Source of the DNA: CAWDLX01 sp963753485
Lineage (GTDB): Bacteria > Actinomycetota > Actinomycetes > Mycobacteriales > Micromonosporaceae
DNA length: 64,000 bases
Reading direction: 5' to 3'
Assembly (NCBI GenBank): GCA_963753485.1
Contig: CAVWCL010000020.1
Location: 248,001-312,000, forward strand
How positions within the stretch are numbered: position 1 is the first letter of the stretch; each line of letters opens with the position of its first letter. Below the pieces are notes generated by a model that did no database searches, was not told where the DNA came from, and saw only the letters and a list, made by a program, of their open reading frames with translations. Both the position numbers and the translations under genes were made by a program. Positions 8,861 to 17,145 of the stretch are shown here, in pieces.

Positions 8861-10585
8861 ATGACGACGCCTCCCGGGCCGGAGGACCACGGGCTCGGTG
8901 ACGCGCCCGAGCTGGGCCTCACGCCGCTGTCCCGGGTGCGCCTCGATGAGCTGCTCCAGGAAGTCCTCGACCGGGTCGCCGACATCCTCACGAGCCGGGA
9001 GCGGTTGCGCTCCCTGCTGGGTGCGGTCGTGGCGATCAGCACCGACCTGAATCTGGGCAGCACCCTGGAGCGCATCGTCATCGCCGCCTGCCAACTTGTC
9101 GGCGCCCGTTACGGCGCGGTCGGGGTGATCGGCGACGACGGCCGCCTGGTCGAGTTCATCACCCACGGGGTGACCGCGGCCGAGCACGCGGCGATCGGCG
9201 ACCTGCCGACCGGACGCGGTGTGCTCGGCCTGCTCATCGACGACCCCCGCCCGGTCCGCATGCCGGACATCACCCAACACCCGCGCTCGTACGGCTTCCC
9301 GCCCAACCACCCGCCCATGCGCAGCTTCCTGGGCGTTCCGGTGCGGATCCGGGATACCGTCTACGGCAACCTGTACCTGGCCGAAAAGCTGGGCGCTGCG
9401 GAGTTCAGTGAGGACGACGAGCAGATCGCGGTGGCCCTGGCCGGCGCGGCCGGGGTGGCCATCGACAATGCCCGGCTCTACGCGATCGCCCAGCGGCGGG
9501 AGCGTTGGTTCGCGGCCGCGGCCGAGCTGACCACGCTGCTGCTCGGCCGGGTGCACCGGACCGCGGCCCTTGATCTGGTCGCCAACCGGGCGCGCCAGGT
9601 CGCCGAGGCGCCACTGGCCATGGTGCTGCTGCATGACGACGAGACGGACCTGCTCACGGTCGAAGTCGCCTCGATGGCCGACGCCGAAGCGCCGGAAGGC
9701 CTGGTCGGCGCCACGCTCGCCGCCGCAGAGACCGAGTTCGCCGAGGCGATCCACGGCCGCCAGGTGCTCACCGTGAACCTGGGATCCTCCGCGGCCTGGC
9801 CGTCGGAGCTCACCGACCGGCCGGCGACCGTGGTACCGCTGGCCACCGGCGACGCGCTCCACGGACTGCTCATCGTGGTGGACCCGCCGACCGAACGGCG
9901 GGATCGCGTTGAGGACCTGGCCATGCTCACCACCTTCGCCGGCCAGGCGGCGCTCGCCCTCGAGCGGGCGGTGGCGCAGGAGGAGCGGGAGCTGTTCGCG
10001 ATCCTGGAGGATCGCGAGCGCATCGCCCGGGATCTGCACGACGTGGTGATCCAGCGGCTCTTCGCGACCGGGTTGCAGCTGCAGACCGTCGGCAAGCTCG
10101 CCGTCCGGCCGGAGTTGGCGGAGCGGCTCAACGCCGCCGTCGACGACCTGGACGCTACGATCCGCGACATCCGATCGGCCATCTTCGAGCTGCGCACGCC
10201 GGTCAGCGGTGAGCTGCGCGCAGAGGTGCGAGCGCTCGTCGACGCGGCCGCGGACCCGCTCGGCTTCCGCCCGGGGCTGGAGCTGGCCGGGCCGGTCGAC
10301 AGCGCCGCCTCGCCGGAGCTGCGGGCCGACCTGCTCGCCGTCCTGCGCGAAGCGCTCTCCAATGTGGTCAAGCACGCCTCGGCGACCAGTGTGTCGGTCG
10401 CCGTGCGGGTGGCCCGGGGCCGGCTCGAGCTCAGCGTGCACGACGACGGCGTCGGCATCGGTGACGAAGTCGTTCACAGTGGACTGGCGAACATGCTGGA
10501 GCGAGCCGGCCGTCACGGCGGCATCTGCGAGGTACGCCGGCGCGAGCCGACCGGGACCAGCGTGGAGTGGAGCGTCCCGCTCTGA
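8861..10585 (+). CDS. devS: DevS/DosS-like heme GAF sensor histidine kinase
   Basis: A 574-residue soluble kinase: GAF-A about residues 60-205, GAF-B about 225-370, HisKA_3 dimerisation domain with phosphorylated His393 in DLHDVVIQRL, and a HATPase domain (N box EALSNVVKH about 497-505, G box DDGVGIG). In M. tuberculosis DosS the heme ligand is His149 within FPPYHPPM; here FPPNHPPMRSFLGVPV puts His150 in that place, so heme-based sensing of O2, NO or CO, or of redox state, is expected. It faces the DevR-like regulator that ends at 10608, the likely partner. Relatives include DosT and the Streptomyces OsdK sensor. Confidence 0.92.
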   Translation: MTTPPGPEDHGLGDAPELGLTPLSRVRLDELLQEVLDRVADILTSRERLRSLLGAVVAISTDLNLGSTLERIVIAACQLVGARYGAVGVIGDDGRLVEFITHGVTAAEHAAIGDLPTGRGVLGLLIDDPRPVRMPDITQHPRSYGFPPNHPPMRSFLGVPVRIRDTVYGNLYLAEKLGAAEFSEDDEQIAVALAGAAGVAIDNARLYAIAQRRERWFAAAAELTTLLLGRVHRTAALDLVANRARQVAEAPLAMVLLHDDETDLLTVEVASMADAEAPEGLVGATLAAAETEFAEAIHGRQVLTVNLGSSAAWPSELTDRPATVVPLATGDALHGLLIVVDPPTERRDRVEDLAMLTTFAGQAALALERAVAQEERELFAILEDRERIARDLHDVVIQRLFATGLQLQTVGKLAVRPELAERLNAAVDDLDATIRDIRSAIFELRTPVSGELRAEVRALVDAAADPLGFRPGLELAGPVDSAASPELRADLLAVLREALSNVVKHASATSVSVAVRVARGRLELSVHDDGVGIGDEVVHSGLANMLERAGRHGGICEVRRREPTGTSVEWSVPL

Positions 10586-10607
10586 GCAGCCGGCCGCCGG
10601 CGGCGAT

Positions 10608-11246
10608 TCAGTGGCGGTCGCCGAGCAGGCGGGTGGCGAGCACGGCCGCCTGGGTGCGCCGCTCCAGGCCCAGCTTGGCGAGCAGGCTGGAGACGTAGTT
10701 CTTCACCGTCTTCTCGGCCAGGAACATCTTGCCGGCGATCTCCCGGTTGGTCAGCCCCTCGGCCACGTAGACCAGGATGCGGCGCTCCTGCTCGGTCAGC
10801 GACTTGAGCTCGTGCGGTTCCTCGACGCCGTGGCGGATCCGCTCCAGCACGCGCTGGGTGACCGACGGGTCGAGCATGGACTGTCCGGCCGCCACCCGGC
10901 GGACCGCGTCGACCAGATCGGTACCCCGGATCTGCTTGAGCACGTAGCCCGCGGCTCCGGCCATGATCGCCGCGAAGAGCGCCTCGTCGTCCTCGTACGA
11001 CGTGAGGATCAACCCTTTGATGCTCGGATCGATCGAGCGGACATCGCGGCAGACGTCGATGCCGTTGCCATCGGGCAGCCGGGCGTCGAGGACGGCCACG
11101 TCCGGGCGCAGCGCCGGGATGCGGTGGGTGGCCTCGACCGCCGATCCGGACTCACCCACGACCTCGATGTCACCGTCGTGCTGCAGAAGGTCGCGGAGGC
11201 CCGCACGAACCACCTCGTGGTCGTCGAGCAGGAAGACCCGAATCAT
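10608..11246 (-). CDS. devR: DevR/DosR-like response regulator (NarL family)
   Basis: A 212-residue regulator very similar throughout to M. tuberculosis DosR. The receiver has Asp8/Asp9, phosphorylated Asp54, Thr82 and Lys104. The C-terminal helix-turn-helix has the recognition segment AEKTVKNYV, with Lys179, Lys182 and Asn183 at the same numbers as the base-contacting residues of DosR; Thr198 and Thr205 are also kept. DosR binds a GGGACT-type dyad upstream of dormancy genes. The gene converges with devS (22 bases between stops) rather than forming an operon with it. A poor dyad match (11291-11304) lies about 45 bases upstream and could allow self-control. Confidence 0.95.
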   Translation of the reverse strand: MIRVFLLDDHEVVRAGLRDLLQHDGDIEVVGESGSAVEATHRIPALRPDVAVLDARLPDGNGIDVCRDVRSIDPSIKGLILTSYEDDEALFAAIMAGAAGYVLKQIRGTDLVDAVRRVAAGQSMLDPSVTQRVLERIRHGVEEPHELKSLTEQERRILVYVAEGLTNREIAGKMFLAEKTVKNYVSSLLAKLGLERRTQAAVLATRLLGDRH

Positions 11247-11290
11247 GCGCTATTTCTACCCGATCGACGCCGCGACATGCACAGGCCATA

Positions 11291-11304
11291 GGTCCTTCGG
11301 TGCC
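11291..11304. promoter_or_regulatory. Weak DevR-type dyad upstream of devR
   Basis: GGTCCTTCGGTGCC, two mismatches to GGGNCNNNNGNCCC. It lies beside a longer inverted repeat (AGGTCC ... GGACCT, 11290-11312) in the divergent promoter region of devR and the nitroreductase gene. Confidence 0.3.
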
Positions 11305-11376
11305 CGGGACCTAGGCCACGCCGGTCGCGCCTGCGCCACCGCTCGTGGCCGACCAGGGCGGAGGCCACCGCCGATG

Positions 11377-11390
11377 GGGACCAACGGCCC
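11377..11390. promoter_or_regulatory. Candidate DevR operator upstream of nitroreductase 2
   Basis: GGGACCAACGGCCC, a full match to the dyad GGGNCNNNNGNCCC. It is 110 bases before the nitroreductase ATG (11501) and 130 bases before the devR start. Confidence 0.55.
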
Positions 11391-11500
11391 TGTCCGACCT
11401 GTCCCGGGTGGCCCAGGGTCGAGCGTATGGCCCAGCGGTCCTCGAACCGTATCCGGCGCTGGGCGTCAGGACCCGTGGCGATTGTCGGAGGTGAGTGGTC

Positions 11501-12481
11501 ATGGCCGGGAACTCGTTGCGGGTAGCCCGTATCGATGCCGAGATGCTGCAGACCGCGGCAGCGGCAGCGGTGCGCGCGCCGTCCCTGCACAACAGCCAAC
11601 CGTGGCGCTTCCGGCTGCGCGGCGACCGGGTCGAGGTGCTGGCCGATGCGCAACGCCGCCTGCCGTCGGCGGATCCGAGTGGTTGGGGTGTCCGGATCGC
11701 CTGTGGCGCGGCCACCTACAACCTGCGCCTGGCCCTCGCGATCATGCACGTGCCGGTCGAGGTGACGTGGCGGCCGGACCCGGCCGACCAGGCTCTCATG
11801 GCCCAGCTGGTACCCGCGGCGCCGCGACCGCCGACCCCGATCGAGGAGCGGCTGCACGACGCGATCCCGCGCCGGCACAGCAACCGGGCACCGTTCTGGC
11901 CCCAGCCGGTGCCGGCCGACGTGCGGACCCAGCTTATCGAGGCCGCCCGCAGCGAATCAGCCTGGCTCGAGCTGGTGACCGGGATGGTGCCGGTGAGTCT
12001 GGTGGCCGAGATCGCGCAGGCGGCCAACCGGGTTCTGAACCGGGACGAGAACTACCGGACCGAGCTGGCCGCCTGGACCCGGTCGGCCGACGATTCGCTC
12101 GACGGCGTGCCGGCCTCGGCCGCCGGACCGAGTCCGGAGCCGCAGGACCTGCTGCCGCAACGGCCGTTCGGGACCTCCGAGCGGGCGCCCGGGCGCGACT
12201 ACGAGCCGGAGCCGCTGGTCGGCATCCTGGGGACCGCCGGCGACCTGCCGATCGACCAGTTGGCCGCCGGCCATGCGCTGCAGCGGGTTCTGCTCACCAT
12301 CACCGATCTGGGGCTGGCCGCGTCCATGCTCTCGCAACCGATCGAGGTGCCGGCCGCCCGCGAACAGCTGCGCATCGCGTTGGGGCGCCACAGCGCGCCG
12401 CAGATGGTTCTGCGCATCGGCTACGGCCAGCACGGCGCCGTCACCGCTCGGCGCCCGCCGGCCGAGGTGATCGACGACTAG
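11501..12481 (+). CDS. Acg-family nitroreductase-like protein 2
   Basis: A 326-residue Acg-type flavin protein with the hallmark RAPSLHNSQPWRF at about residues 25-37 and a second half-domain (GHALQRVLLTITDLGLAASM). It is more divergent from the other two paralogs than they are from each other. The ATG at 11501 is preferred to the GTG at 11495 because GGAGG (11487-11491) is then nine bases away. It is transcribed away from devR with a full candidate operator between them, so hypoxic control is likely. The exact reaction is unknown. Confidence 0.88.
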   Translation: MAGNSLRVARIDAEMLQTAAAAAVRAPSLHNSQPWRFRLRGDRVEVLADAQRRLPSADPSGWGVRIACGAATYNLRLALAIMHVPVEVTWRPDPADQALMAQLVPAAPRPPTPIEERLHDAIPRRHSNRAPFWPQPVPADVRTQLIEAARSESAWLELVTGMVPVSLVAEIAQAANRVLNRDENYRTELAAWTRSADDSLDGVPASAAGPSPEPQDLLPQRPFGTSERAPGRDYEPEPLVGILGTAGDLPIDQLAAGHALQRVLLTITDLGLAASMLSQPIEVPAAREQLRIALGRHSAPQMVLRIGYGQHGAVTARRPPAEVIDD

Positions 12482-12541
12482 TTCCGTCACTCGCACCGGG
12501 CGTCGACCGCCGTGGCCTGGCGTCGCTGGGTGTACCGGTCG

Positions 12542-13051
12542 CTAGTGGTAGTCGCCTCCCGGACCCTCGCCGGTGATGCTCGGCTCGGGCACCCCGCCCG
12601 GGCAGGCGATGCTGACCTTGACCTCGTTGTCGCGGCTCTCGAACGTGACCCAGGCGCTCGGAGCGGGCCCGCGCTGCACGTCGTCGACCCGATACCCCGG
12701 CGCCGGGCTCCAGGCGACGAGGTAGGCACCGGTTGGCCGGCAGCGGGCGATGACGGTGCCGCCGTGGGTGGTCACCGTCCGGTCACTCGCGGTCGGCGGG
12801 TCCGTTCGGGTCGGCGCCGGTGGTGTCGGCGGGTGCGCGCCGGTGGTGGCGGGTGCTGCCGGCGTGGTGGGCGAGGAGGACGGGGCCGGCTGGGTCACCG
12901 CGTTCGGTGCGAGCGGTGGGATCGGGCCCGCGGTGAGACCGGAGCCGATGAGCGACAAGGCGATCACCCCGACCGCGATCGCGGTGGCCGCGCCGACGGT
13001 CCACGCGACCACGCTCGTCACCACGGGTCGAACGCCCACCACGGCGACCAT
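12542..13051 (-). CDS. Exported or membrane-anchored protein with Pro/Thr/Ala-rich linker
   Basis: A 169-residue protein. An N-terminal hydrophobic segment (about residues 12-36) acts as signal or anchor, followed by a disordered Pro/Ala/Thr/Ser linker (about 45-90) and a small C-terminal domain with two cysteines (ARCRP and IACPGG) that could form a disulfide outside the cell. I do not recognise the domain. It is transcribed away from the two-component system at 13140, so it could be one of its targets, but nothing in the sequence proves that. Confidence 0.65.
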   Translation of the reverse strand: MVAVVGVRPVVTSVVAWTVGAATAIAVGVIALSLIGSGLTAGPIPPLAPNAVTQPAPSSSPTTPAAPATTGAHPPTPPAPTRTDPPTASDRTVTTHGGTVIARCRPTGAYLVAWSPAPGYRVDDVQRGPAPSAWVTFESRDNEVKVSIACPGGVPEPSITGEGPGGDYH

Positions 13052-13139
13052 GTTGGCGGAGCCTGTACTAACGCAGCCTTAAGCCGGCCTCAACGCCACG
13101 TGATCGCGGGGCGGAACCGCCGTGCGCTACCGTGTCGCG

Positions 13140-13847
13140 GTGGCCGAACTCCTCCTGGTGGAGGACGACGCGGAGATCCGTCGTGCCTTGATCCGGGCCC
13201 TCTCCGGCCTCGGACATGTGGTCTCCAGCGCGGCCAGCGCAATGGCCGGCCTGCAGGCGATCGTGGATGGCCCGCCCGACCTGGTGGTGCTCGACCTGGG
13301 GTTGCCGGACGTCGACGGCGCGGACCTCGTCCGGATGATCCGCTCGGTGAGCCCGGTACCGATCGTGGTCGCCACGGCCCGCGGTGATGAGGCGGCCATC
13401 GTGACCGTGCTGGAGAACGGAGCCGACGACTACGTGATCAAGCCGTTCGGCCCGGCCCAGTTGGACGCGCGCATCAAGGCGGTGCTACGCCGCAGCGCGG
13501 CCGGTACCGGTCCACCACCACCGTTGGTCATCGGTGAGCTGCGGCTGGACCAGGCGGCCCGCGAGGTCACCCTGCACGGCCTGCCGGTCGACCTGACTCC
13601 GCGGGAGTTCGACCTGCTCAGCTACCTCGCCTCGCGGGTCGGCTCGGTGGTGTCCCGCCGCGAGCTGCTGACCCAGGTGTGGCGCCAGCCCTACGGCGGG
13701 CCCGACGACACCGTCGACGTGCACCTGTCGTGGCTGCGCCGCAAGCTCGGGGAGACCGCGCAGCAACCCCGCTACCTGCACACGATCCGTGGGGTCGGGG
13801 TCAAGCTGGTCGCGCCGGCTGACGGCGCCGGCCCGGCCGAGCGATGA
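13140..13847 (+). CDS. OmpR-family response regulator
   Basis: A 235-residue regulator with a receiver domain (acidic pair EDD near the start, phosphorylated Asp in VVLDLGLPD, Lys in VIKPFG) and a C-terminal winged helix (LTPREFDLLSYLASRVG ... TIRGVGVKL). I chose the GTG at 13140 because it starts the receiver strand directly (MAELLLVEDD); a GTG at 13122 is the alternative. The stop overlaps the start of the kinase gene by four bases (ATGA), so the pair is co-translated. Target genes are not evident; the divergent exported protein and the flavinylation module downstream are candidates. Confidence 0.93.
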   Translation: MAELLLVEDDAEIRRALIRALSGLGHVVSSAASAMAGLQAIVDGPPDLVVLDLGLPDVDGADLVRMIRSVSPVPIVVATARGDEAAIVTVLENGADDYVIKPFGPAQLDARIKAVLRRSAAGTGPPPPLVIGELRLDQAAREVTLHGLPVDLTPREFDLLSYLASRVGSVVSRRELLTQVWRQPYGGPDDTVDVHLSWLRRKLGETAQQPRYLHTIRGVGVKLVAPADGAGPAER

Positions 13848-15163
13848 GAGCCCGGCTCATTCTGCTGGTGGGGGCGACGACCTCGCTCGTCCTGGTCGCA
13901 TTTCTCATCCCGCTCGCCCTGCTCGTCCGGTCGGCGGCCGCTGACCGCGCGGTGACCTCGGCGATCGTGGAAGTGCAGGCGCTCGCACCCGCGGTGGCCA
14001 CCGCGGATCCGGCCTCGCTGGATCAAGTGGTTGCGGCCACGAACGCGACCGCGTTCCATCCGATGACCGTGTTCCTGCCCGATGGCCGGGTGCTCGGGGC
14101 ACCGGCCGGCGTCTCAGCCGCGGTGAACCAGGCCTCGGCTGGGCAGAGCTTGACCGCCGACGTGCCCGGTGGCCGTGAGGTCGTGGTCGCGGTCGGCGGC
14201 CTGCCGGATGGCACCGCCGTGATCCGTACCTTCGTGCCGGAGACCGAGCTGCGGGCCGGGGTGGCGCGCTCGTGGCTGGTGCTCGGGCTGCTCGGTCTCG
14301 GCCTGCTCGGCGTGAGCCTGCTGGTCGCCGATCGGCTGGCCCGCAGCCTCATCCGGCCACTCACCTCGGTGGCGAACGTGTCGTACCGGCTGGCCCGGGG
14401 CAGCCTGGGTGCGCGGGCAGCGGATGAGGGGCCGCCGGAGGTGCGCCAGGTCAGCGCCGGGCTCAATCTGTTGGCTGGACGGATCACCGAGCTGCTGGCT
14501 CAGGAGCGGGCCACGGTGGCCGACCTGTCGCACCGGCTGCGCACCCCGTTGACCGCGCTACGCATCGATGTCGAGTCGACCGCGGAGCCGGCGACCCGGG
14601 CTCGTCTCATCGCCGACCTCGATGCCGTCGAGCGGACCGTCGACGACGTCATCCGGGAGGCAGATCGCCCGGTACGGGAAGGGGTGGCGGTCTCCTGCGA
14701 CGCGACCGTCGTGGTGCACGAGCGGGTGCGGTTCTGGTCCGTGCTGGCCGAGGAGGAGGGTCGGCGGTTCGAGCTGGCGCTGCCGGATCGGCCGGTTCCC
14801 GTCCGGTTGAGCGTCGAGGATCTGTCGGCCTGCGTCGACGCCCTCATCGGCAACGTCTTCGCGCATACCCGGGAAGGGACGGCGTTCCGGGTCGCCCTCA
14901 CCGCCGTCCCCGGTGGCGGCGGCCGCCTCGTCGTGGCCGACCAGGGGGAGGGCTGGCCAGCCGCTCCGACGCTGGAAAGAGGAGTGAGCCTTGGCGGCTC
15001 CACCGGCCTCGGGCTGGACATCGTCGCCCGGACCGCGGCCCGCTCCGGCGGCGCAGTCCAGCTCGGGCGTGCATCGACGGGTGGGGCCGAGGTCGTGATC
15101 GACCTCGGCCCGCCGTTGCCGCCGGTGGTGCGCAGCCACCGCGATCTGCCGGTGATCCCCTGA
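13844..15163 (+). CDS. Membrane sensor histidine kinase
   Basis: A 439-residue kinase. TM1 spans about residues 5-28, an extracytoplasmic sensor about 29-140, and TM2 about 143-163. Then come a HAMP domain (RSLIRPLTSVANVSYRLARG), a HisKA region with the phosphorylated His in LSHRLRTPLTALR, and a HATPase domain (N box about ALIGNVFAHT, G boxes DQGEGW and GSTGLGL). It is the partner of the regulator just upstream. Its last residues are encoded inside a perfect 15-bp hairpin shared with the convergent small gene. Confidence 0.93.
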   Translation: MRARLILLVGATTSLVLVAFLIPLALLVRSAAADRAVTSAIVEVQALAPAVATADPASLDQVVAATNATAFHPMTVFLPDGRVLGAPAGVSAAVNQASAGQSLTADVPGGREVVVAVGGLPDGTAVIRTFVPETELRAGVARSWLVLGLLGLGLLGVSLLVADRLARSLIRPLTSVANVSYRLARGSLGARAADEGPPEVRQVSAGLNLLAGRITELLAQERATVADLSHRLRTPLTALRIDVESTAEPATRARLIADLDAVERTVDDVIREADRPVREGVAVSCDATVVVHERVRFWSVLAEEEGRRFELALPDRPVPVRLSVEDLSACVDALIGNVFAHTREGTAFRVALTAVPGGGGRLVVADQGEGWPAAPTLERGVSLGGSTGLGLDIVARTAARSGGAVQLGRASTGGAEVVIDLGPPLPPVVRSHRDLPVIP

Positions 15164-15193
15164 CCCCCGGTCACCGCGGTCAGGGGATCACCG
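15150..15193. terminator. Bidirectional hairpin over two convergent stop codons
   Basis: Perfect 15-bp stem (15150-15164 and 15179-15193) with a 14-base loop. The stem covers the last codons of the kinase gene on the plus strand and of the small membrane-protein gene on the minus strand, so both proteins end in the same VIP. It probably terminates transcription in both directions. Confidence 0.75.
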
Positions 15194-15590
15194 CGTCGTG
15201 GAGCCCGTCGTCGCCGCAGTCGTCGGCCGGGTCGCCGGGGTCCGGGGAAGCAGTGGCGGTCAGGTCATCGTCCGGCTCGCAGGGTGCGGGTGACGCGTGT
15301 GGACCGGTGCTCAGGGCTGGCCCGGCCGGGGAGTGGTCGCCATCGCCGGTCTGGTCGGCGCCGCCGGCCACGCCGGGTGGCATCGGACGAGAGCTGCTGG
15401 CCGGCCCCGCTCCCGGGTCGCCCTGGTTGCTCTGGTCGCCGACGGTCACCGCGGAATCCCCGCTGCCCGGAGCGTGACTGCGACCGCGGTCGGTCGCCAG
15501 CGCGATCCCGCCGATCGCGGAGCCGGCGATGACGATGATCCCGACGATCAGGCCGATGGTCGCGCCGGCCTTGGACTTTGGCTGTTGCAC
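15180..15590 (-). CDS. Small exported acidic protein with N-terminal anchor
   Basis: A 136-residue protein: a short basic start, one hydrophobic segment (about residues 9-32), then a low-complexity acidic tail rich in Gly, Pro, Asp and Ser, with two cysteines near the end. It starts with GTG at 15590, with GAGGAG about ten bases upstream. It converges with the sensor kinase and lies downstream of, and on the same strand as, the flavinylation module. No known domain is seen. Confidence 0.6.
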   Translation of the reverse strand: MQQPKSKAGATIGLIVGIIVIAGSAIGGIALATDRGRSHAPGSGDSAVTVGDQSNQGDPGAGPASSSRPMPPGVAGGADQTGDGDHSPAGPALSTGPHASPAPCEPDDDLTATASPDPGDPADDCGDDGLHDAVIP

Positions 15591-15700
15591 CGCTGGCTAC
15601 TCCTCACCTCGCGGCGGCGCTCGACGGCGTCACCGGTCCTATGCCGGAGATGGTTGCGGTGGCCCGGCTAGCCAGTCCCTATGGCCAGCTCAAGACGTGC

Positions 15701-16495
15701 TTAAGGCGGCGCGTTCGCGAGCGGCTGGTCGGAGTCGACCGGCTCGAGCACCGGCAGACCGTCCGACACGTAACAGGTGCCGTCGGCACAGACGACCGCG
15801 ACCTCGTGACCGGGCAGCCGGGCCAGCCAGGGCAGGGCCGAGCGCCCGCGGGCCACCGCGGCTGTCGCGTATGCGTCGGCCACAGCCAGGTCGCGGCCGA
15901 CGATCGTGACCGAGCGCAGGTCGGCCGCGAGGGCGCCGGTGAGCGGGTTGACCACATGCAGGCCCCGCTCGTAGGTGCCGGACGTGGCCACGGCGAGGTC
16001 GGTGCCGGTGAGCACCCAGCACACCTTGGTGCGCTCCCACGGATGGCGGATGCCGAGCTGCCACTGCTGACCCGGGCCGGGCCGGCCTCGCGTCTGGATG
16101 TCACCACCGGCGTCGACGAGGTGATTGGGCGCGCCGGCGGCTGACAGGCGCTGCGACGCCACCTCGACCGACCAGCCCTTGACATATCCGGACGGGTCCA
16201 GCCGCCCGGTCGCGTACACGTCGAAGTAGCCATCGGTCGCCTGCCACAGGCGGCTGCACTCTCCGATCACGAAGCGTAGGTCGTCCGAACAGTCCTCGAT
16301 GTCCAGCTCACCCCGGTCGAGACAATTGACCTCGCTGTCGTCGCGGTAGGTGCTGAAGCGCCGGTCGACCTCGTGCAGCCAGGCGAACACCTCGTCGAGG
16401 ACATCGGCGCGGGGAACCGGGTCGTACAGCTCGACGGTGGCGACCGTACCCATGACGAGCTCGCGGCGATGCAGACGGGGTGGTTCGGCCGTCAT
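15701..16495 (-). CDS. apbE: ApbE-like FAD:protein FMN transferase
   Basis: A 264-residue flavin transferase that moves FMN from FAD onto a threonine of target proteins outside the cytoplasm. Family motifs are visible: MGTVATVELYD near the start, DGYFDVYATGRLDPSGYVKG around the substrate site, and the Mg-binding VADAYATAA near the end. Its ATG overlaps the stop of the upstream FMN-binding gene (ATGA at 16495-16492), so enzyme and target are co-translated. No lipoprotein signal is seen on the N-terminus, unlike many exported ApbE proteins. Confidence 0.92.
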   Translation of the reverse strand: MTAEPPRLHRRELVMGTVATVELYDPVPRADVLDEVFAWLHEVDRRFSTYRDDSEVNCLDRGELDIEDCSDDLRFVIGECSRLWQATDGYFDVYATGRLDPSGYVKGWSVEVASQRLSAAGAPNHLVDAGGDIQTRGRPGPGQQWQLGIRHPWERTKVCWVLTGTDLAVATSGTYERGLHVVNPLTGALAADLRSVTIVGRDLAVADAYATAAVARGRSALPWLARLPGHEVAVVCADGTCYVSDGLPVLEPVDSDQPLANAPP

Positions 16496-17118
16496 ACAGG
16501 CAGGCCGGCCTTGCTCATCGCGTCCTTGACCGAGAGCTCCCAGGCGTTGCCCGAGTACGTCGCACCCGATACCCGGCCGAGCTGCCACGTCTGCGACGAC
16601 AGGATCTTCTGGCTCAACGAGCTGTTCGCCCGGCTCGCGTAGGACTGGCTGGCGCCGGGTGACGTGTTGTAGGAGGCGCTGGCGCTCGTCACCCGTCCGC
16701 CGGTCACGGTGATGGTTACCGAGATCGAGTAGTTGTGACATTCGCCGCACGGGTTGGACTTGTTCGTCGGCGACTGAGCCGTGCGCACCGCGACCGCCAT
16801 GCCCTTGACGGTAGTCGTGGTCGGCGGCGCCGTGGTGGTGGTCGTGCTCGCCGGGCCGGTCGGCCTCGTGGTGGAGCCGGACGGCCGGGGGGCGCCGGTG
16901 GTAGCCGTTCGCCCGGGCGTGGCCTGCGGCGCCGGCACTCCGTCGGGCCCGGTGGGCCCGCCCGGCGCGGCCGGGTCGCTCGCGGTGGCACCGTCGGCGG
17001 GGTCGGCCGGGCCGGTGACCGTCAGGCCGAGTGGCGTCGCGAAGCTCTGGGTCTTCAGGCCGACCAGCAGCGTGGTGCCGATGACGGTGCCGAGCAGGCC
17101 CAACGTGACACGTCGCAT
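16492..17118 (-). CDS. Exported FMN-binding domain protein with CXXCH motif
   Basis: A 208-residue protein. An N-terminal signal or anchor segment (about residues 4-20) is followed by a long Pro/Thr-rich linker (about 35-105) and an FMN_bind domain (about 106-208). SGATYS at 184-189 fits the ApbE target consensus, with Thr187 the expected site of the covalent FMN. Unusually, the start of the FMN domain carries an insertion with CGECH (124-128), the form of a heme c attachment site, so the protein might carry both FMN and heme. The next gene is apbE and the preceding one a ferric-reductase-like protein, which together suggest an electron chain across the membrane. Confidence 0.88.
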   Translation of the reverse strand: MRRVTLGLLGTVIGTTLLVGLKTQSFATPLGLTVTGPADPADGATASDPAAPGGPTGPDGVPAPQATPGRTATTGAPRPSGSTTRPTGPASTTTTTAPPTTTTVKGMAVAVRTAQSPTNKSNPCGECHNYSISVTITVTGGRVTSASASYNTSPGASQSYASRANSSLSQKILSSQTWQLGRVSGATYSGNAWELSVKDAMSKAGLPV

Positions 17119-17145
17119 GCGGTCGCCCTTCAGGTGCGGTCCGGG

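Noticed and set aside
11247..11500. A possible small RNA in the devR/nitroreductase gap
   Set aside because: The inverted repeats there are better explained as regulator sites; no promoter-plus-terminator pair is visible.
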